Below are positions 56,680 through 64,000 of a DNA stretch of 64,000 nt, piece by piece. The notes beneath the pieces were generated by a model, which was given only the letters and a program-made list of their open reading frames with translations, made no database searches and was not told the origin of the DNA. Both the position numbers and the translations under genes were made by a program. Source of the stretch: UBA10649 sp964597445. Lineage in GTDB: Bacteria; Actinomycetota; Actinomycetes; S36-B12. Position 1 is the stretch's first letter; each line of letters starts with the position of its first letter. The DNA is taken from contig CAZQXO010000005.1 in NCBI GenBank assembly GCA_964597445.1, positions 1-64,000 of the forward strand. Direction: 5' to 3'.

Positions 56680-56753
56680 GCCCCGGGCGCCGGTCGGGGG
56701 CCTGCCGCGTGACGGGGGAGACACGCGGCAGGCGCCGAACCGGCGCCCGGGGC
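56680..56753 (-). terminator. nested perfect hairpin between rpmE and prfA
   Basis: Outer arms 56680-56694 and 56739-56753 (15 bp, GCCCCGGGCGCCGGT type) and inner arms 56700-56711 and 56722-56733 (12 bp, GCCTGCCGCGTG type) are both perfect. It sits 8 nt beyond the rpmE stop. Only three T follow on the minus strand. Terminator or mRNA-processing/stability element are both possible. Confidence 0.6.
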
Positions 56754-56760
56754 AGTGAAG

Positions 56761-56976
56761 CTACTTGTCGGTCTTCTTGCCGTAGCGGTTCTCGAACTTC
56801 GCAACCCGACCGCCCGTGTCGAGGATCTTCTGCTTGCCCGTGTAGAACGGGTGGCACTGAGAGCAGACGTCGGCGTGGATGACGCCGTTCTTCGCCGTGC
56901 TCCGCGTCGTGAACGTCGCGCCGCAGGTGCAGGTCACGGTGGTGTCACCGTACGCGGGATGGATGTCTGCCTTCAT
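56761..56976 (-). CDS. rpmE: 50S ribosomal protein L31 (zinc-binding type)
   Basis: 71 residues from ATG 56976, which has an AGGAGAGG site; the open frame extends upstream without homology. Cys pairs CTC and CSQC give the zinc-binding C+ form of L31, so a zinc-free C- paralogue elsewhere in the genome would be expected to replace it under zinc limitation. Motif CHPFYTGKQ is diagnostic. It sits between rho and prfA as in most Actinobacteria. Confidence 0.96.
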   Translation of the reverse strand: MKADIHPAYGDTTVTCTCGATFTTRSTAKNGVIHADVCSQCHPFYTGKQKILDTGGRVAKFENRYGKKTDK

Positions 56977-57092
56977 GGTGTCCTCTCCTGGCTCCGGGTC
57001 GTTCGACCGGCCGGGCGAGCGTGAACCGGAGCCCCACAAGTATGCCATCAATCCGGCGCCGGGGCCCAATCGGGCACCGGCCGCCCACCGCC

Positions 57093-58763
57093 TCAGTCGT
57101 CGTCGCCCGAGCCGTTGGCCGACGGCGTCGTCTTCTGCACCTGGAGCAGGAACTCCTGGTTGCTGTTCGTCTCACGGAGCTTGGTCAGCAGCAGCTCGAT
57201 CGACTGCTGCTGGTCGAGGGCATGGAGCACCCTCCTGAGCTTCCAGACGATCTTCAGCTCCTCACCTGACATGAGGAGCTCCTCCTTGCGCGTGCCCGAG
57301 GCATCGACGTCCACGGCAGGGAAGATCCGCTTGTCGGCGAGACGACGGTCGAGCTTGAGCTCCATGTTGCCGGTGCCCTTGAACTCCTCGAAGATGACCT
57401 CGTCCATGCGCGAGCCGGTCTCGACGAGAGCGGTGGCCAGGATGGTCAGGGAGCCGCCGTTCTCGATGTTGCGCGCGGCGCCGAAGAACCGCTTCGGCGG
57501 GTAGAGGGCGGTGGAGTCGACACCGCCGGACAGGATGCGTCCTGACGCAGGCGCGGCCAGGTTGTAGGCCCGACCCAGACGCGTCATGGAGTCGAGCAGG
57601 ACAACGACATCGTGGCCGAGTTCGACAAGTCGCTTCGCCCGCTCGATGGAGAGCTCGGCAATGATGGTGTGGTCCTCCGCCGGACGATCGAAGGTCGAGG
57701 CGATGACCTCGCCCTTGACCGACCGCTGCATGTCGGTGACCTCCTCAGGACGCTCATCGACGAGCACGACCATGAGGTGCACCTCGGGGTTGTTGGTCAC
57801 GATCGCGTTGGCGATGGCCTGGAGGACCATCGTCTTGCCAGCCTTCGGCGGCGACACGATCAGGCCACGCTGCCCCTTGCCGATCGGCGCCACCAGATCG
57901 ATCACGCGGGTCGTGAGGTTCGCCGGGGTCGTCTCCAGCTTCAGGCGGTTCTGCGGGTAGAGCGGAGTCAGCTTCGAGAACTCGGGTCGGTTCCGGGCGG
58001 CCTCGAGCGTGCCGCCGTTGACGGTGTCGATCCGCATGAGCGGCGCGAACTTCTCGCGGCGCTCGCCCTCCTTGAGCTGCCGGGTCGCGCCGGTGATGGC
58101 ATCGCCCTTGCGCAGCCCGTTCTTGCGGACCATGGACAGCGGCACATAGAGGTCGTTCGGGCCGGGGAGGTAGCCGCTGGTCCGGACGAAGGCGTAGTTG
58201 TCCATGACATCGAGGATGCCGGCCACCGGGACGAGCACGTCGTCCTCGCTGATCTCCGGCTCGACGTCGTTGAATCCTCCCCCGCCACCACGCTGACGGT
58301 CACGACGGTCGCGGAACCGATCACGCCCACGCCGCCGTCGACTGCGCCCGCCACCGTCATCCGAGTAGTCGCCGCCACCACGGTCGGCATTGCGGTCACC
58401 ACGGTCAGCATTGCGATCACCACGGTCAGCATTGCGATCACCACGGTCAGCATTGCGATCACCACGGTCAGCATTGCGAGGGCCGCGCTCGCCGCGCTCA
58501 CTCGAGCGCTCCGCCGCCGCGGGTGCCTCCGAGTCCCGCGGGCTCGACTCCGGGGCAGACCCCTGACGCCGTGAGCGCTCACGCGTCGATCCCCCGGAGG
58601 ACGAGCGCTGCTGGTCCGAGATCGCGGCGACGAGGTCGCCCTTGCGCATGCCGCTCGCACCGGGGATGCCCATCTGCTGGGCCATCTGCTTGAGCTCCGG
58701 GAGCAGCATGCTCGACAGGCCCTTGCCCTTGGCGGACGTGCCCGTCATTTCTGATTCCGTCAC
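57093..58763 (-). CDS. rho: transcription termination factor Rho with disordered insert
   Basis: 556 residues, versus 419 in E. coli. Residues about 1-50 form the N-terminal helical domain, about 55-168 a disordered Arg/Asp/Gly-rich insert that includes five NADRG(DR) repeats, then the CSD RNA-binding domain and the RecA-like motor with Walker A PPKAGKTM and Walker B VVVLLDSMTRL. Long inserts of this kind are known for actinobacterial Rho and widen RNA binding on GC-rich transcripts. Start GTG 58763 has AAAGGAAG upstream. A leader of about 190 nt precedes it. Confidence 0.97.
   Translation of the reverse strand: MTESEMTGTSAKGKGLSSMLLPELKQMAQQMGIPGASGMRKGDLVAAISDQQRSSSGGSTRERSRRQGSAPESSPRDSEAPAAAERSSERGERGPRNADRGDRNADRGDRNADRGDRNADRGDRNADRGGGDYSDDGGGRSRRRRGRDRFRDRRDRQRGGGGGFNDVEPEISEDDVLVPVAGILDVMDNYAFVRTSGYLPGPNDLYVPLSMVRKNGLRKGDAITGATRQLKEGERREKFAPLMRIDTVNGGTLEAARNRPEFSKLTPLYPQNRLKLETTPANLTTRVIDLVAPIGKGQRGLIVSPPKAGKTMVLQAIANAIVTNNPEVHLMVVLVDERPEEVTDMQRSVKGEVIASTFDRPAEDHTIIAELSIERAKRLVELGHDVVVLLDSMTRLGRAYNLAAPASGRILSGGVDSTALYPPKRFFGAARNIENGGSLTILATALVETGSRMDEVIFEEFKGTGNMELKLDRRLADKRIFPAVDVDASGTRKEELLMSGEELKIVWKLRRVLHALDQQQSIELLLTKLRETNSNQEFLLQVQKTTPSANGSGDDD
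58386..58480 (-). repeat. 21-bp tandem repeat inside rho
   Basis: Four full 21-bp units (58386-58406, 58407-58427, 58428-58448, 58449-58469) plus a partial fifth. Units two to four are identical and unit one differs at two positions. Each encodes seven residues of the NADRGDR type, so copy-number change keeps the frame. Confidence 0.9.
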
Positions 58764-58968
58764 ATGACTTCCTTTGATTCGCCCTCAGGGAGGAGGGATC
58801 GGTTCCAGCCGCCCACGGACTGGGAGGCGGGGCACCCGAACCGACCGAGCGGCGACGCTCTCAGGTCGGGGTGCTGTCCAGGCTCACCGGGGTGGACACC
58901 GGGCTGGTCACGAACGGGGAACCAGAACTCCCGAGGCCCGGGGACCCGAGCAGGATGACATCAGCCTA
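58764..58968 (-). promoter_or_regulatory. rho promoter and long 5' leader
   Basis: TGCTAGGCT at the right end (hexamer TAGGCT at 58968-58963) is an extended -10. A transcript from it would carry a leader of roughly 190 nt before the rho GTG. No other gene is seen here. Rho autoregulates through its leader in several bacteria; that it does so here is inference. Confidence 0.45.
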
Positions 58969-58977
58969 GCACCGGCC

Positions 58978-59901
58978 TCACTCGGAAGGCAGGAGCGGGA
59001 CCTCCCGCGCGCCCACGGCCGAGACACCCACCTCCCGGACGATCCAGTCTCCCGTCGCTGCCGAGGCGAGCACGCCTGCCGTGGCATCGTCGACGAACGC
59101 CAGCACGGTGGGGCCGGCGCCCGACACGACGGCCGGTACGCCGGCATCGCGCAGGAGGCGCACCAGGGCGCGCGACTGCGGGTAGGCCTGCTCGCGGTAG
59201 TCCTGATGGATCCGGTCGTCCGTCGCTGCCATCAGGCGCGAGGGATCCGCCGTCACGGCGTGGACGAGAAGTGCCGCGCGTGCGATGTTGCGAGCAGCAT
59301 CCGCCAGAGGAACGCTCTCAGGCAGCAGGAGCCGGGCGCGCGCGGTCGAGAGCTCCACGGACGGGACGAACACGACCGGTCGGACATCGACGTGCGGGTC
59401 CATGCGCACGGCGTCAGCGCGCCCGTCACCGTCGAGCCACGACACCGTGAATCCTCCGAACAGCGCCGCCGCGATGTTGTCGGGATGGGGCTCGCGAACC
59501 AGGGCCAGCTGGAGCAGGTCGTCATCGGACAGGCGGTCCCGGCCGTCTGCGACCAGGGACCTCGCCAGGACCATTCCTCCGATGATCGCCGCCGCAGATG
59601 AGCCCAGCCCACGACCATGCGGGATGGAGTTGATGCATCTCAGGACGAGGCCGGGCGCCTGCACCCCCATGGCCTCGAAGACCGTGCGCATCGACTGCAC
59701 CACCAGATGCTGGTCATCGCGCGGGAGGGAGGCCTCCCCCTCCCCCGAGATCTCGACCAGCACGCCGTCGTCATCGGTGACCATCGCCACGAGATCGTCG
59801 AACACCGTGAGGGCGAGACCGGCCGAGTCGAAGGCCGGACCGAGGTTGGCACTGGTCGCCGGCACCACCACACGCACCGCCTCGCGCCGGAAGGCGACCA
59901 T
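58978..59901 (-). CDS. thrB: homoserine kinase
   Basis: GHMP kinase of 307 residues phosphorylating homoserine for threonine synthesis. The ATP loop PHGRGLGSSAAAIIGG (about 95-110) and the C-terminal SGAGPTVLAF motif are present. ATG 59901 shares its A with the thrC stop (TGATG), and longer upstream starts are inside thrC. It is last in hom-thrC-thrB. Confidence 0.95.
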   Translation of the reverse strand: MVAFRREAVRVVVPATSANLGPAFDSAGLALTVFDDLVAMVTDDDGVLVEISGEGEASLPRDDQHLVVQSMRTVFEAMGVQAPGLVLRCINSIPHGRGLGSSAAAIIGGMVLARSLVADGRDRLSDDDLLQLALVREPHPDNIAAALFGGFTVSWLDGDGRADAVRMDPHVDVRPVVFVPSVELSTARARLLLPESVPLADAARNIARAALLVHAVTADPSRLMAATDDRIHQDYREQAYPQSRALVRLLRDAGVPAVVSGAGPTVLAFVDDATAGVLASAATGDWIVREVGVSAVGAREVPLLPSE

Positions 59902-60962
59902 CAGGTGACCAGCCCCAGAGCCCGAGCAGCCGCAGTGACGTCCACGGGCACGACAACAGGATCGGCCGCTCCCTCGAGCGCCCACTGAGGATCCTTGAGG
60001 CCGTTGCCCGTGAGGGTGCACACGATCATCTGGCCGCGATCCAGTGCGCCAGAGGCGTGGAGCTTCAGGACTCCTGCGACGCTCGCCGCGCTCGCAGGCT
60101 CGCAGAACAGGCCCTCACGATCGGCGAGCATGCGGTACGCGGCGAGAATCTCCTCGTCGGAGACCGCATCGATCAGGCCACCGGAGTCGTCCCGTGCCGC
60201 CTCAGCCTGCTCCCACGATGCAGGGTTGCCGATCCGGATGGCCGTGGCGATGGTCTCGGGATGATCGACGCGATGACCGCGCACGATCGGCGCGGATCCC
60301 TCCGCCTGGAATCCCCACATGCGCGGGCGAGACGTCGCGACACCGTCCGTGGCGTACTCGACGTACCCCTTCCAGTAGGCGGTGATGTTGCCCGCATTGC
60401 CGACGGGCAGGGCGTGGATGTCAGGTGCGCGTCCGAGTTGGTCGACGACCTCGAAGCTGGCCGTCTTCTGTCCCTCGATCCGCGCCGGGTTGACGCTGTT
60501 GACGAGTTCCACGGGGAATCGATCGGCGAGCTCGCGTGCCACCCGGAGGCAGTCATCGAAGTTCCCGTCGACCTGCAGGAGCGTGGCTCCATGCACGATG
60601 GCCTGGGCGAGCTTGCCCAGCGCGATCTTGCCCTGGGGCACCAGGACGGCACTGCGCATTCCGGCCTTGGTCGCGTAGGCCGCGGCACTGGCGGACGTGT
60701 TTCCCGTCGACGCGCAGATGACGACCTTCGCGCCGGCCTCAGCCGCCTTCGAGATGGCCATCGTCATGCCGCGGTCCTTGAAGGAGCCCGTCGGGTTGGC
60801 GCCGTCGTACTTGAGCCAGACCTCGCAGCCGGTCAGTTCGCTGATCGTGCAGGCGTACACCAGCGGCGTTCCACCCTCACGCAGCGTGACAACGGGTGTC
60901 GCGTCGCTCACGGGAAGTCGATCGCGGTACTCCTCGATGAGTCCCCGCCAGACGTGTGCCAT
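59901..60962 (-). CDS. thrC: threonine synthase
   Basis: PLP enzyme (353 residues) converting O-phosphohomoserine to threonine. PLP lysine in NPTGSFKDRGM (about 61) and the phosphate-cup residues in the GNAGNITAYW loop. Short class I form without the N-terminal extension of the E. coli type. It starts 2 nt after hom. Confidence 0.96.
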   Translation of the reverse strand: MAHVWRGLIEEYRDRLPVSDATPVVTLREGGTPLVYACTISELTGCEVWLKYDGANPTGSFKDRGMTMAISKAAEAGAKVVICASTGNTSASAAAYATKAGMRSAVLVPQGKIALGKLAQAIVHGATLLQVDGNFDDCLRVARELADRFPVELVNSVNPARIEGQKTASFEVVDQLGRAPDIHALPVGNAGNITAYWKGYVEYATDGVATSRPRMWGFQAEGSAPIVRGHRVDHPETIATAIRIGNPASWEQAEAARDDSGGLIDAVSDEEILAAYRMLADREGLFCEPASAASVAGVLKLHASGALDRGQMIVCTLTGNGLKDPQWALEGAADPVVVPVDVTAAARALGLVT

Positions 60963-60964
60963 GA

Positions 60965-62284
60965 CTACTCTCCAGCCTCGCCCTCGACTCGCATGACGCC
61001 CAGCACGGCCTTGACCTCGCTCATTCCGCGCAGATGAGCGACTGTGCGCTCGAGGGCCTCCTCGCTCGCGAGATGGGTGCGAACGATGAGGCCCGCATTG
61101 TCACCGTGGCCGTCCTGCCGAACCACCTGAATGCTCACTCCGTGCTGCGCGAAGGCCGCCGCGATCGCCGCCAGGACTCCGGGACGGTCGGCCACATCGA
61201 GGTTCACGTAGAAGCGCGTGCGCGCAGCCGCGATGGGAAGGACGGGAAGACTGGCATACGCGCTTCGGGACGGCCCGATGGAGCCCGTCACCCGGTTGCG
61301 GGCAGCCACGACGACGTCTCCGAGGATGGCCGAGGCGGTGGGAACGCCTCCCGCGCCACGACCGTAGAACATCAGCTCGTCAGCTGCTTCCGCCTGGACG
61401 AAGACGGCGTTGAAGGACAGCCGCACCGAGGCCAGCGGATGGGAGCGCGGCACCATCGTCGGGTGCACCCGCACGATGATCCCCTCACCACTCGGGGCTC
61501 TCTCGGCGATCGCCAGCAGCTTGATCACGAACCCCATCGCCTGCGCCGCGCGGACGTCATCGGCCGTGACGTTGGCGATGCCCTCGCAGTAGACGTCGTC
61601 GATCGTCACGGGTGTGTGGAAGGCGAGCTCCGCGAGGATCGCGGCCTTCGCCGCCGCATCGTGCCCGTCGATGTCGAGCGACGGATCGGCCTCGAGGTAG
61701 CCGAGGGCGCGCGCCTCGTCGAAGATCTCCTCGTAGGTGCACCCCTCCTCATCCATCTTGGTGAGCATGTAGTTGGTGGACCCGTTCACGATGCCCATGA
61801 CCTTCGTGACGCGATCCCCGGCCAGCGACTCGCGCAGGGGCCTCAGGAGCGGGATGGCCCCGGCGACGGAGGCCTCGAAGAACAGATCGACTCCTGCCTG
61901 CTGGGCTGCATCCTGCAGCTCCGCGCCATGCGCAGCCAGGAGGGCCTTGTTCGCCGTCACGACGGAGGAGCCAGCCGCGATGGCCTCCAGGATGAGGGAT
62001 CGCGCCGGTTCGATCCCACCCATCAGCTCGATGACGATGTCAGCGCCCGACGAGGCCACGGCACGGGCATCGGCGGTGAAGACCCCCGGGTCGATGCCCT
62101 CCCGAGGATGCTCGGGGTCCAGCGCCGCGACGGCAGCCAGCTCCAGGCGCGCGCCCACACGAGGCGTGAGATCCGCGGACGTCTGGTTCAGCAGTCGACC
62201 CACCTGAGCACCGACCGTCCCCGCTCCGAGGAGGGCGACGGTGATCACGCGGTCGGCATCATCGAGGGTCGAAGTCACGGGCAC
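60965..62284 (-). CDS. hom: homoserine dehydrogenase
   Basis: 439 residues reducing aspartate semialdehyde to homoserine. NAD(P) loop LLGAGTVGAQV (about 18), GIVNGSTNYML and the catalytic Asp/Lys region (Lys in TANKALLAAHG) are present. A C-terminal ACT domain (about 360-439) is the usual site of threonine feedback. Two in-frame GTG codons (62284 and 62278) could be the start. First gene of hom-thrC-thrB. Confidence 0.96.
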   Translation of the reverse strand: MPVTSTLDDADRVITVALLGAGTVGAQVGRLLNQTSADLTPRVGARLELAAVAALDPEHPREGIDPGVFTADARAVASSGADIVIELMGGIEPARSLILEAIAAGSSVVTANKALLAAHGAELQDAAQQAGVDLFFEASVAGAIPLLRPLRESLAGDRVTKVMGIVNGSTNYMLTKMDEEGCTYEEIFDEARALGYLEADPSLDIDGHDAAAKAAILAELAFHTPVTIDDVYCEGIANVTADDVRAAQAMGFVIKLLAIAERAPSGEGIIVRVHPTMVPRSHPLASVRLSFNAVFVQAEAADELMFYGRGAGGVPTASAILGDVVVAARNRVTGSIGPSRSAYASLPVLPIAAARTRFYVNLDVADRPGVLAAIAAAFAQHGVSIQVVRQDGHGDNAGLIVRTHLASEEALERTVAHLRGMSEVKAVLGVMRVEGEAGE

Positions 62285-62357
62285 AGCCTCTCAGACCACG
62301 CCGCCCTCCCATGCCGCACCCGCCGCATGCCGGGGTGCCCCTGCCTCGCTCCTCACT

Positions 62358-62389
62358 CGACCCGGCCGCGGGCACGCTCGGCCGGGTCG
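62358..62389. other. 11-bp perfect inverted repeat between hom and aqpZ
   Basis: CGACCCGGCCG (62358-62368) and CGGCCGGGTCG (62379-62389) are exact reverse complements around a 10-nt loop. The 191-nt region between the two divergent starts holds no other gene that I can see. It may be an operator or the hairpin of an aqpZ leader. Confidence 0.5.
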
Positions 62390-62475
62390 CGTCGGCGCGC
62401 CTCAGCGAACTCGACCGCGGCCTCTCCACAATGCTCCCCAAGGCCGGAATCGTCCGGTGTCGCATTGGAGGAGTC

Positions 62476-63222
62476 ATGTCACTATCCGCGCGCAAGCTGG
62501 TGGCTGAGTTCGTCGGGACCTTCCTGCTGGTCTTCCTGGCGGTCGGCGCAGCCATCTTCGGCATCGCCACCGTCGTGGGCGTCGATGGCAAGGGCCCGGG
62601 CTCAGGCGTCCTGGGCGTCGCCTTCGCCTTCGGACTCGTCCTGTTCGCCGTCGCCTACGCCTTCGGACCCATCTCCGGTGGGCACGTCAACCCGGCCGTG
62701 ACCCTCGCGATGCTGCTCGGTCGGCGCATGCCCGCCAAGGAGGCCATCGGCTACTGGATCGTCCAGTTCCTCGGAGCCATCGCCGCAGCGGCTGTACTCA
62801 AGCTCTTCGTGTCCTCCTTCGGCGTCACCGACTACACGGGAGGCCTCGGCACCAACAGCTACGACAACGGCAACATCAACCTCGCCGGAGCCTTCGTGCT
62901 CGAGATGCTGCTCACGGCCGCCTTCGTGATGGTGATCCTGCTCGTCACCGAGCGCGTCGCCGCCCCGGGATTCGCCGGAGCGACCATCGGCTTCACCCTG
63001 GCCCTGGTCCACATCGTGGGCATCCCCCTCACCGGCACGTCGGTGAACCCGGCCCGGTCCTTCGGACCGGCCCTGCTCAACGGCGGGGAGTCGCTGTCCC
63101 AGGTCTGGCTCTTCATCCTGGCCCCGCTCGTCGGCGCCGTCCTGGCTGTCGTCGTGTGGAAGCTCACCCGAACCGAGAGCGCCGAGCCGGAGAAGCTGGT
63201 CGCCGGCTCCGAGCGCGAGTAG
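62476..63222 (+). CDS. aqpZ: aquaporin (AqpZ-type water channel)
   Basis: 248 residues, six membrane helices and two half-helices with GGHVNPAVT and GTSVNPARS. The His in LVHIVGIPLTGTS, with Thr and the Arg of NPARS, matches the narrow water-selective filter of AqpZ rather than GlpF, whose Gly and Asp residues are absent. Start ATG 62476 has GGAGGAG. It lies on the opposite strand between lysA and hom, interrupting a pair that is adjacent in many Actinobacteria. Confidence 0.94.
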   Translation: MSLSARKLVAEFVGTFLLVFLAVGAAIFGIATVVGVDGKGPGSGVLGVAFAFGLVLFAVAYAFGPISGGHVNPAVTLAMLLGRRMPAKEAIGYWIVQFLGAIAAAAVLKLFVSSFGVTDYTGGLGTNSYDNGNINLAGAFVLEMLLTAAFVMVILLVTERVAAPGFAGATIGFTLALVHIVGIPLTGTSVNPARSFGPALLNGGESLSQVWLFILAPLVGAVLAVVVWKLTRTESAEPEKLVAGSERE

Positions 63223-63230
63223 CCACCGAC

Positions 63231-63293
63231 AGCCACGGGACGATCGTGCGTCAGCCGGCGCAGCGCCGGCCGATGACCGATCGTCCCGTGGCT
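63231..63293. terminator. bidirectional terminator between aqpZ and lysA
   Basis: Outer 16-bp arms AGCCACGGGACGATCG (63231-63246) and the exact inverse at 63278-63293, with an inner GCCGGC hairpin at 63254-63270. It lies 8 nt after the aqpZ stop and 14 nt beyond the lysA stop, the right place to end both. Confidence 0.7.
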
Positions 63294-63307
63294 CGTCCGG
63301 GGAAGAT

Positions 63308-64000
63308 TCAGGCTCCGGGATCGAGACGGAGAACGTCGTCCATGGTCTCCCGACGGAGGACGACGGTGGACTCCCCCGCTCTCAGCGCGACCACGCCCGG
63401 GCGGGGAAGCAGGTTGTAGTTCGACGCCATGGCCCGGCAGTAGGCCCCCGTCGCCGCAACCGCGAGGAGGTCCCCCGGGGCGATGTCGGACGGGAGCCAC
63501 GCGTCCCGCACGACGATGTCGCCGGACTCGCAGTGCTTGCCGACGATGCGGCAGAGGACGGGCTCAGCCGAGGACTCTCGTGAAGCCAGCACCACGGTGT
63601 AGCGAGCGTCGTAGAGGGCCGTGCGGATGTTGTCGCTCATCCCTCCGTCCACGGACACGTAGACACGGGTGGCGCCACCGTCGAGTCCCACGGGCTTGAC
63701 CGTCCCGACCTCGTACAGCGTGATGCCCGCTGGGCCGACGATCGCCCGGCCGGGCTCGAACGCCAGGGCAGGCATCGGAATGCCCTCCTGAGCGCACTGC
63801 TTGCCGACGATCTCGCCGATCTGCAGAGCCATGTCCGGGACGTCGAGCGGGTCGTCGGTCTCCAGGTAGGCGATCCCCATCCCGCCTCCGAGGTTGAGCT
63901 CCTCGACCTCGATGCCCAGGTGATCCCAGAGCTGCTGGGCCACCGACACGACACGAGCCGCGGCCACCTCGAACCCCGATGCATCGAAGATCTGCGAGCC
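63308..64000 (-). CDS. lysA: diaminopimelate decarboxylase, C-terminal part (5' end outside window)
   Basis: About 230 residues remain; the frame is open to the window edge, where GSQIFDASGFEVAA matches the middle of the TIM barrel. Decarboxylates meso-diaminopimelate to lysine with PLP. Visible motifs are ELNLGGGMGI, EPGRAIVG, the catalytic Cys in GKHCESGD, and GAYCRAMASNYN near the C-terminus. The PLP lysine lies outside the window. Confidence 0.96.
   Translation of the reverse strand, partial: GSQIFDASGFEVAAARVVSVAQQLWDHLGIEVEELNLGGGMGIAYLETDDPLDVPDMALQIGEIVGKQCAQEGIPMPALAFEPGRAIVGPAGITLYEVGTVKPVGLDGGATRVYVSVDGGMSDNIRTALYDARYTVVLASRESSAEPVLCRIVGKHCESGDIVVRDAWLPSDIAPGDLLAVAATGAYCRAMASNYNLLPRPGVVALRAGESTVVLRRETMDDVLRLDPGA

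Noticed and set aside
58386..58480. CRISPR-like array of regular 21-bp repeats
   Set aside because: Units are contiguous without spacers, lie inside rho and stay in frame; no cas genes are nearby.

Overview
The window is a stretch of a visibly GC-rich actinobacterial (Actinomycetota) chromosome from a draft assembly. It contains two 100-N scaffold gaps and one 10-N gap. The lineage call rests on NucS, GlgE, an aspartate-type MurA, a 270-residue ATP synthase delta chain, a Rho with a long disordered insert, and the gene order. Most genes lie on the minus strand in overlapping operons. Many transcription units start with a TANNNT hexamer 6-7 nt before an ATG or GTG, which points to widespread leaderless mRNAs. 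I saw no rRNA, tRNA, insertion sequence, phage or CRISPR.

Left part (1-21.5 kb) is mostly biosynthesis. It holds the 3' end of leuA, a gap, the tail of a tyrosine phosphatase and an EamA transporter. Then come serA, a photolyase-like gene coupled to a DUF2256-DUF3253 gene, and ilvC, ilvN and ilvB. Upstream of ilvB is a short leader peptide with valine and isoleucine codons followed by an intrinsic terminator, and then ilvD. Next are gatCAB with a 2-hydroxyacid dehydrogenase, ligA, a core-MetE-like gene, mnmA, a cysteine desulfurase and an enoyl-CoA hydratase.

Middle part (21.6-43.5 kb) opens with alpha-glucan metabolism: glgX, glgP, glgE and glgB. It continues with a thioredoxin-TPR protein, an Rrf2 regulator and an acyl-CoA segment (meaB, methylmalonyl-CoA epimerase, crotonyl-CoA carboxylase/reductase). 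Then follow an OafA-like acyltransferase, a four-gene overlapping operon headed by a tandem-duplicated 3-hydroxyacyl-CoA dehydrogenase, nucS, murA and a PduO-type cobalamin adenosyltransferase. The glg genes can build, branch, debranch and phosphorolyse alpha-glucan. The acyl-CoA genes supply crotonyl-CoA reduction/carboxylation and the B12-dependent methylmalonyl-CoA route.

Right part (43.6-64 kb) is the classical actinobacterial block read right to left: lysA, hom, thrC, thrB, rho, rpmE, prfA, prmC, tsaC/sua5, glyA, wecA, atpI, atpZ-like and atpBEFHAGDC. An aquaporin on the other strand sits between lysA and hom.

The most unusual object is the 412-residue photolyase-like protein at 4.0-5.25 kb. 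Its FAD-binding domain comes first and its antenna-like domain second, and it has four cysteines spaced much like the iron-sulfur photolyases. It is translationally coupled to a zinc-finger DUF2256-DUF3253 protein.
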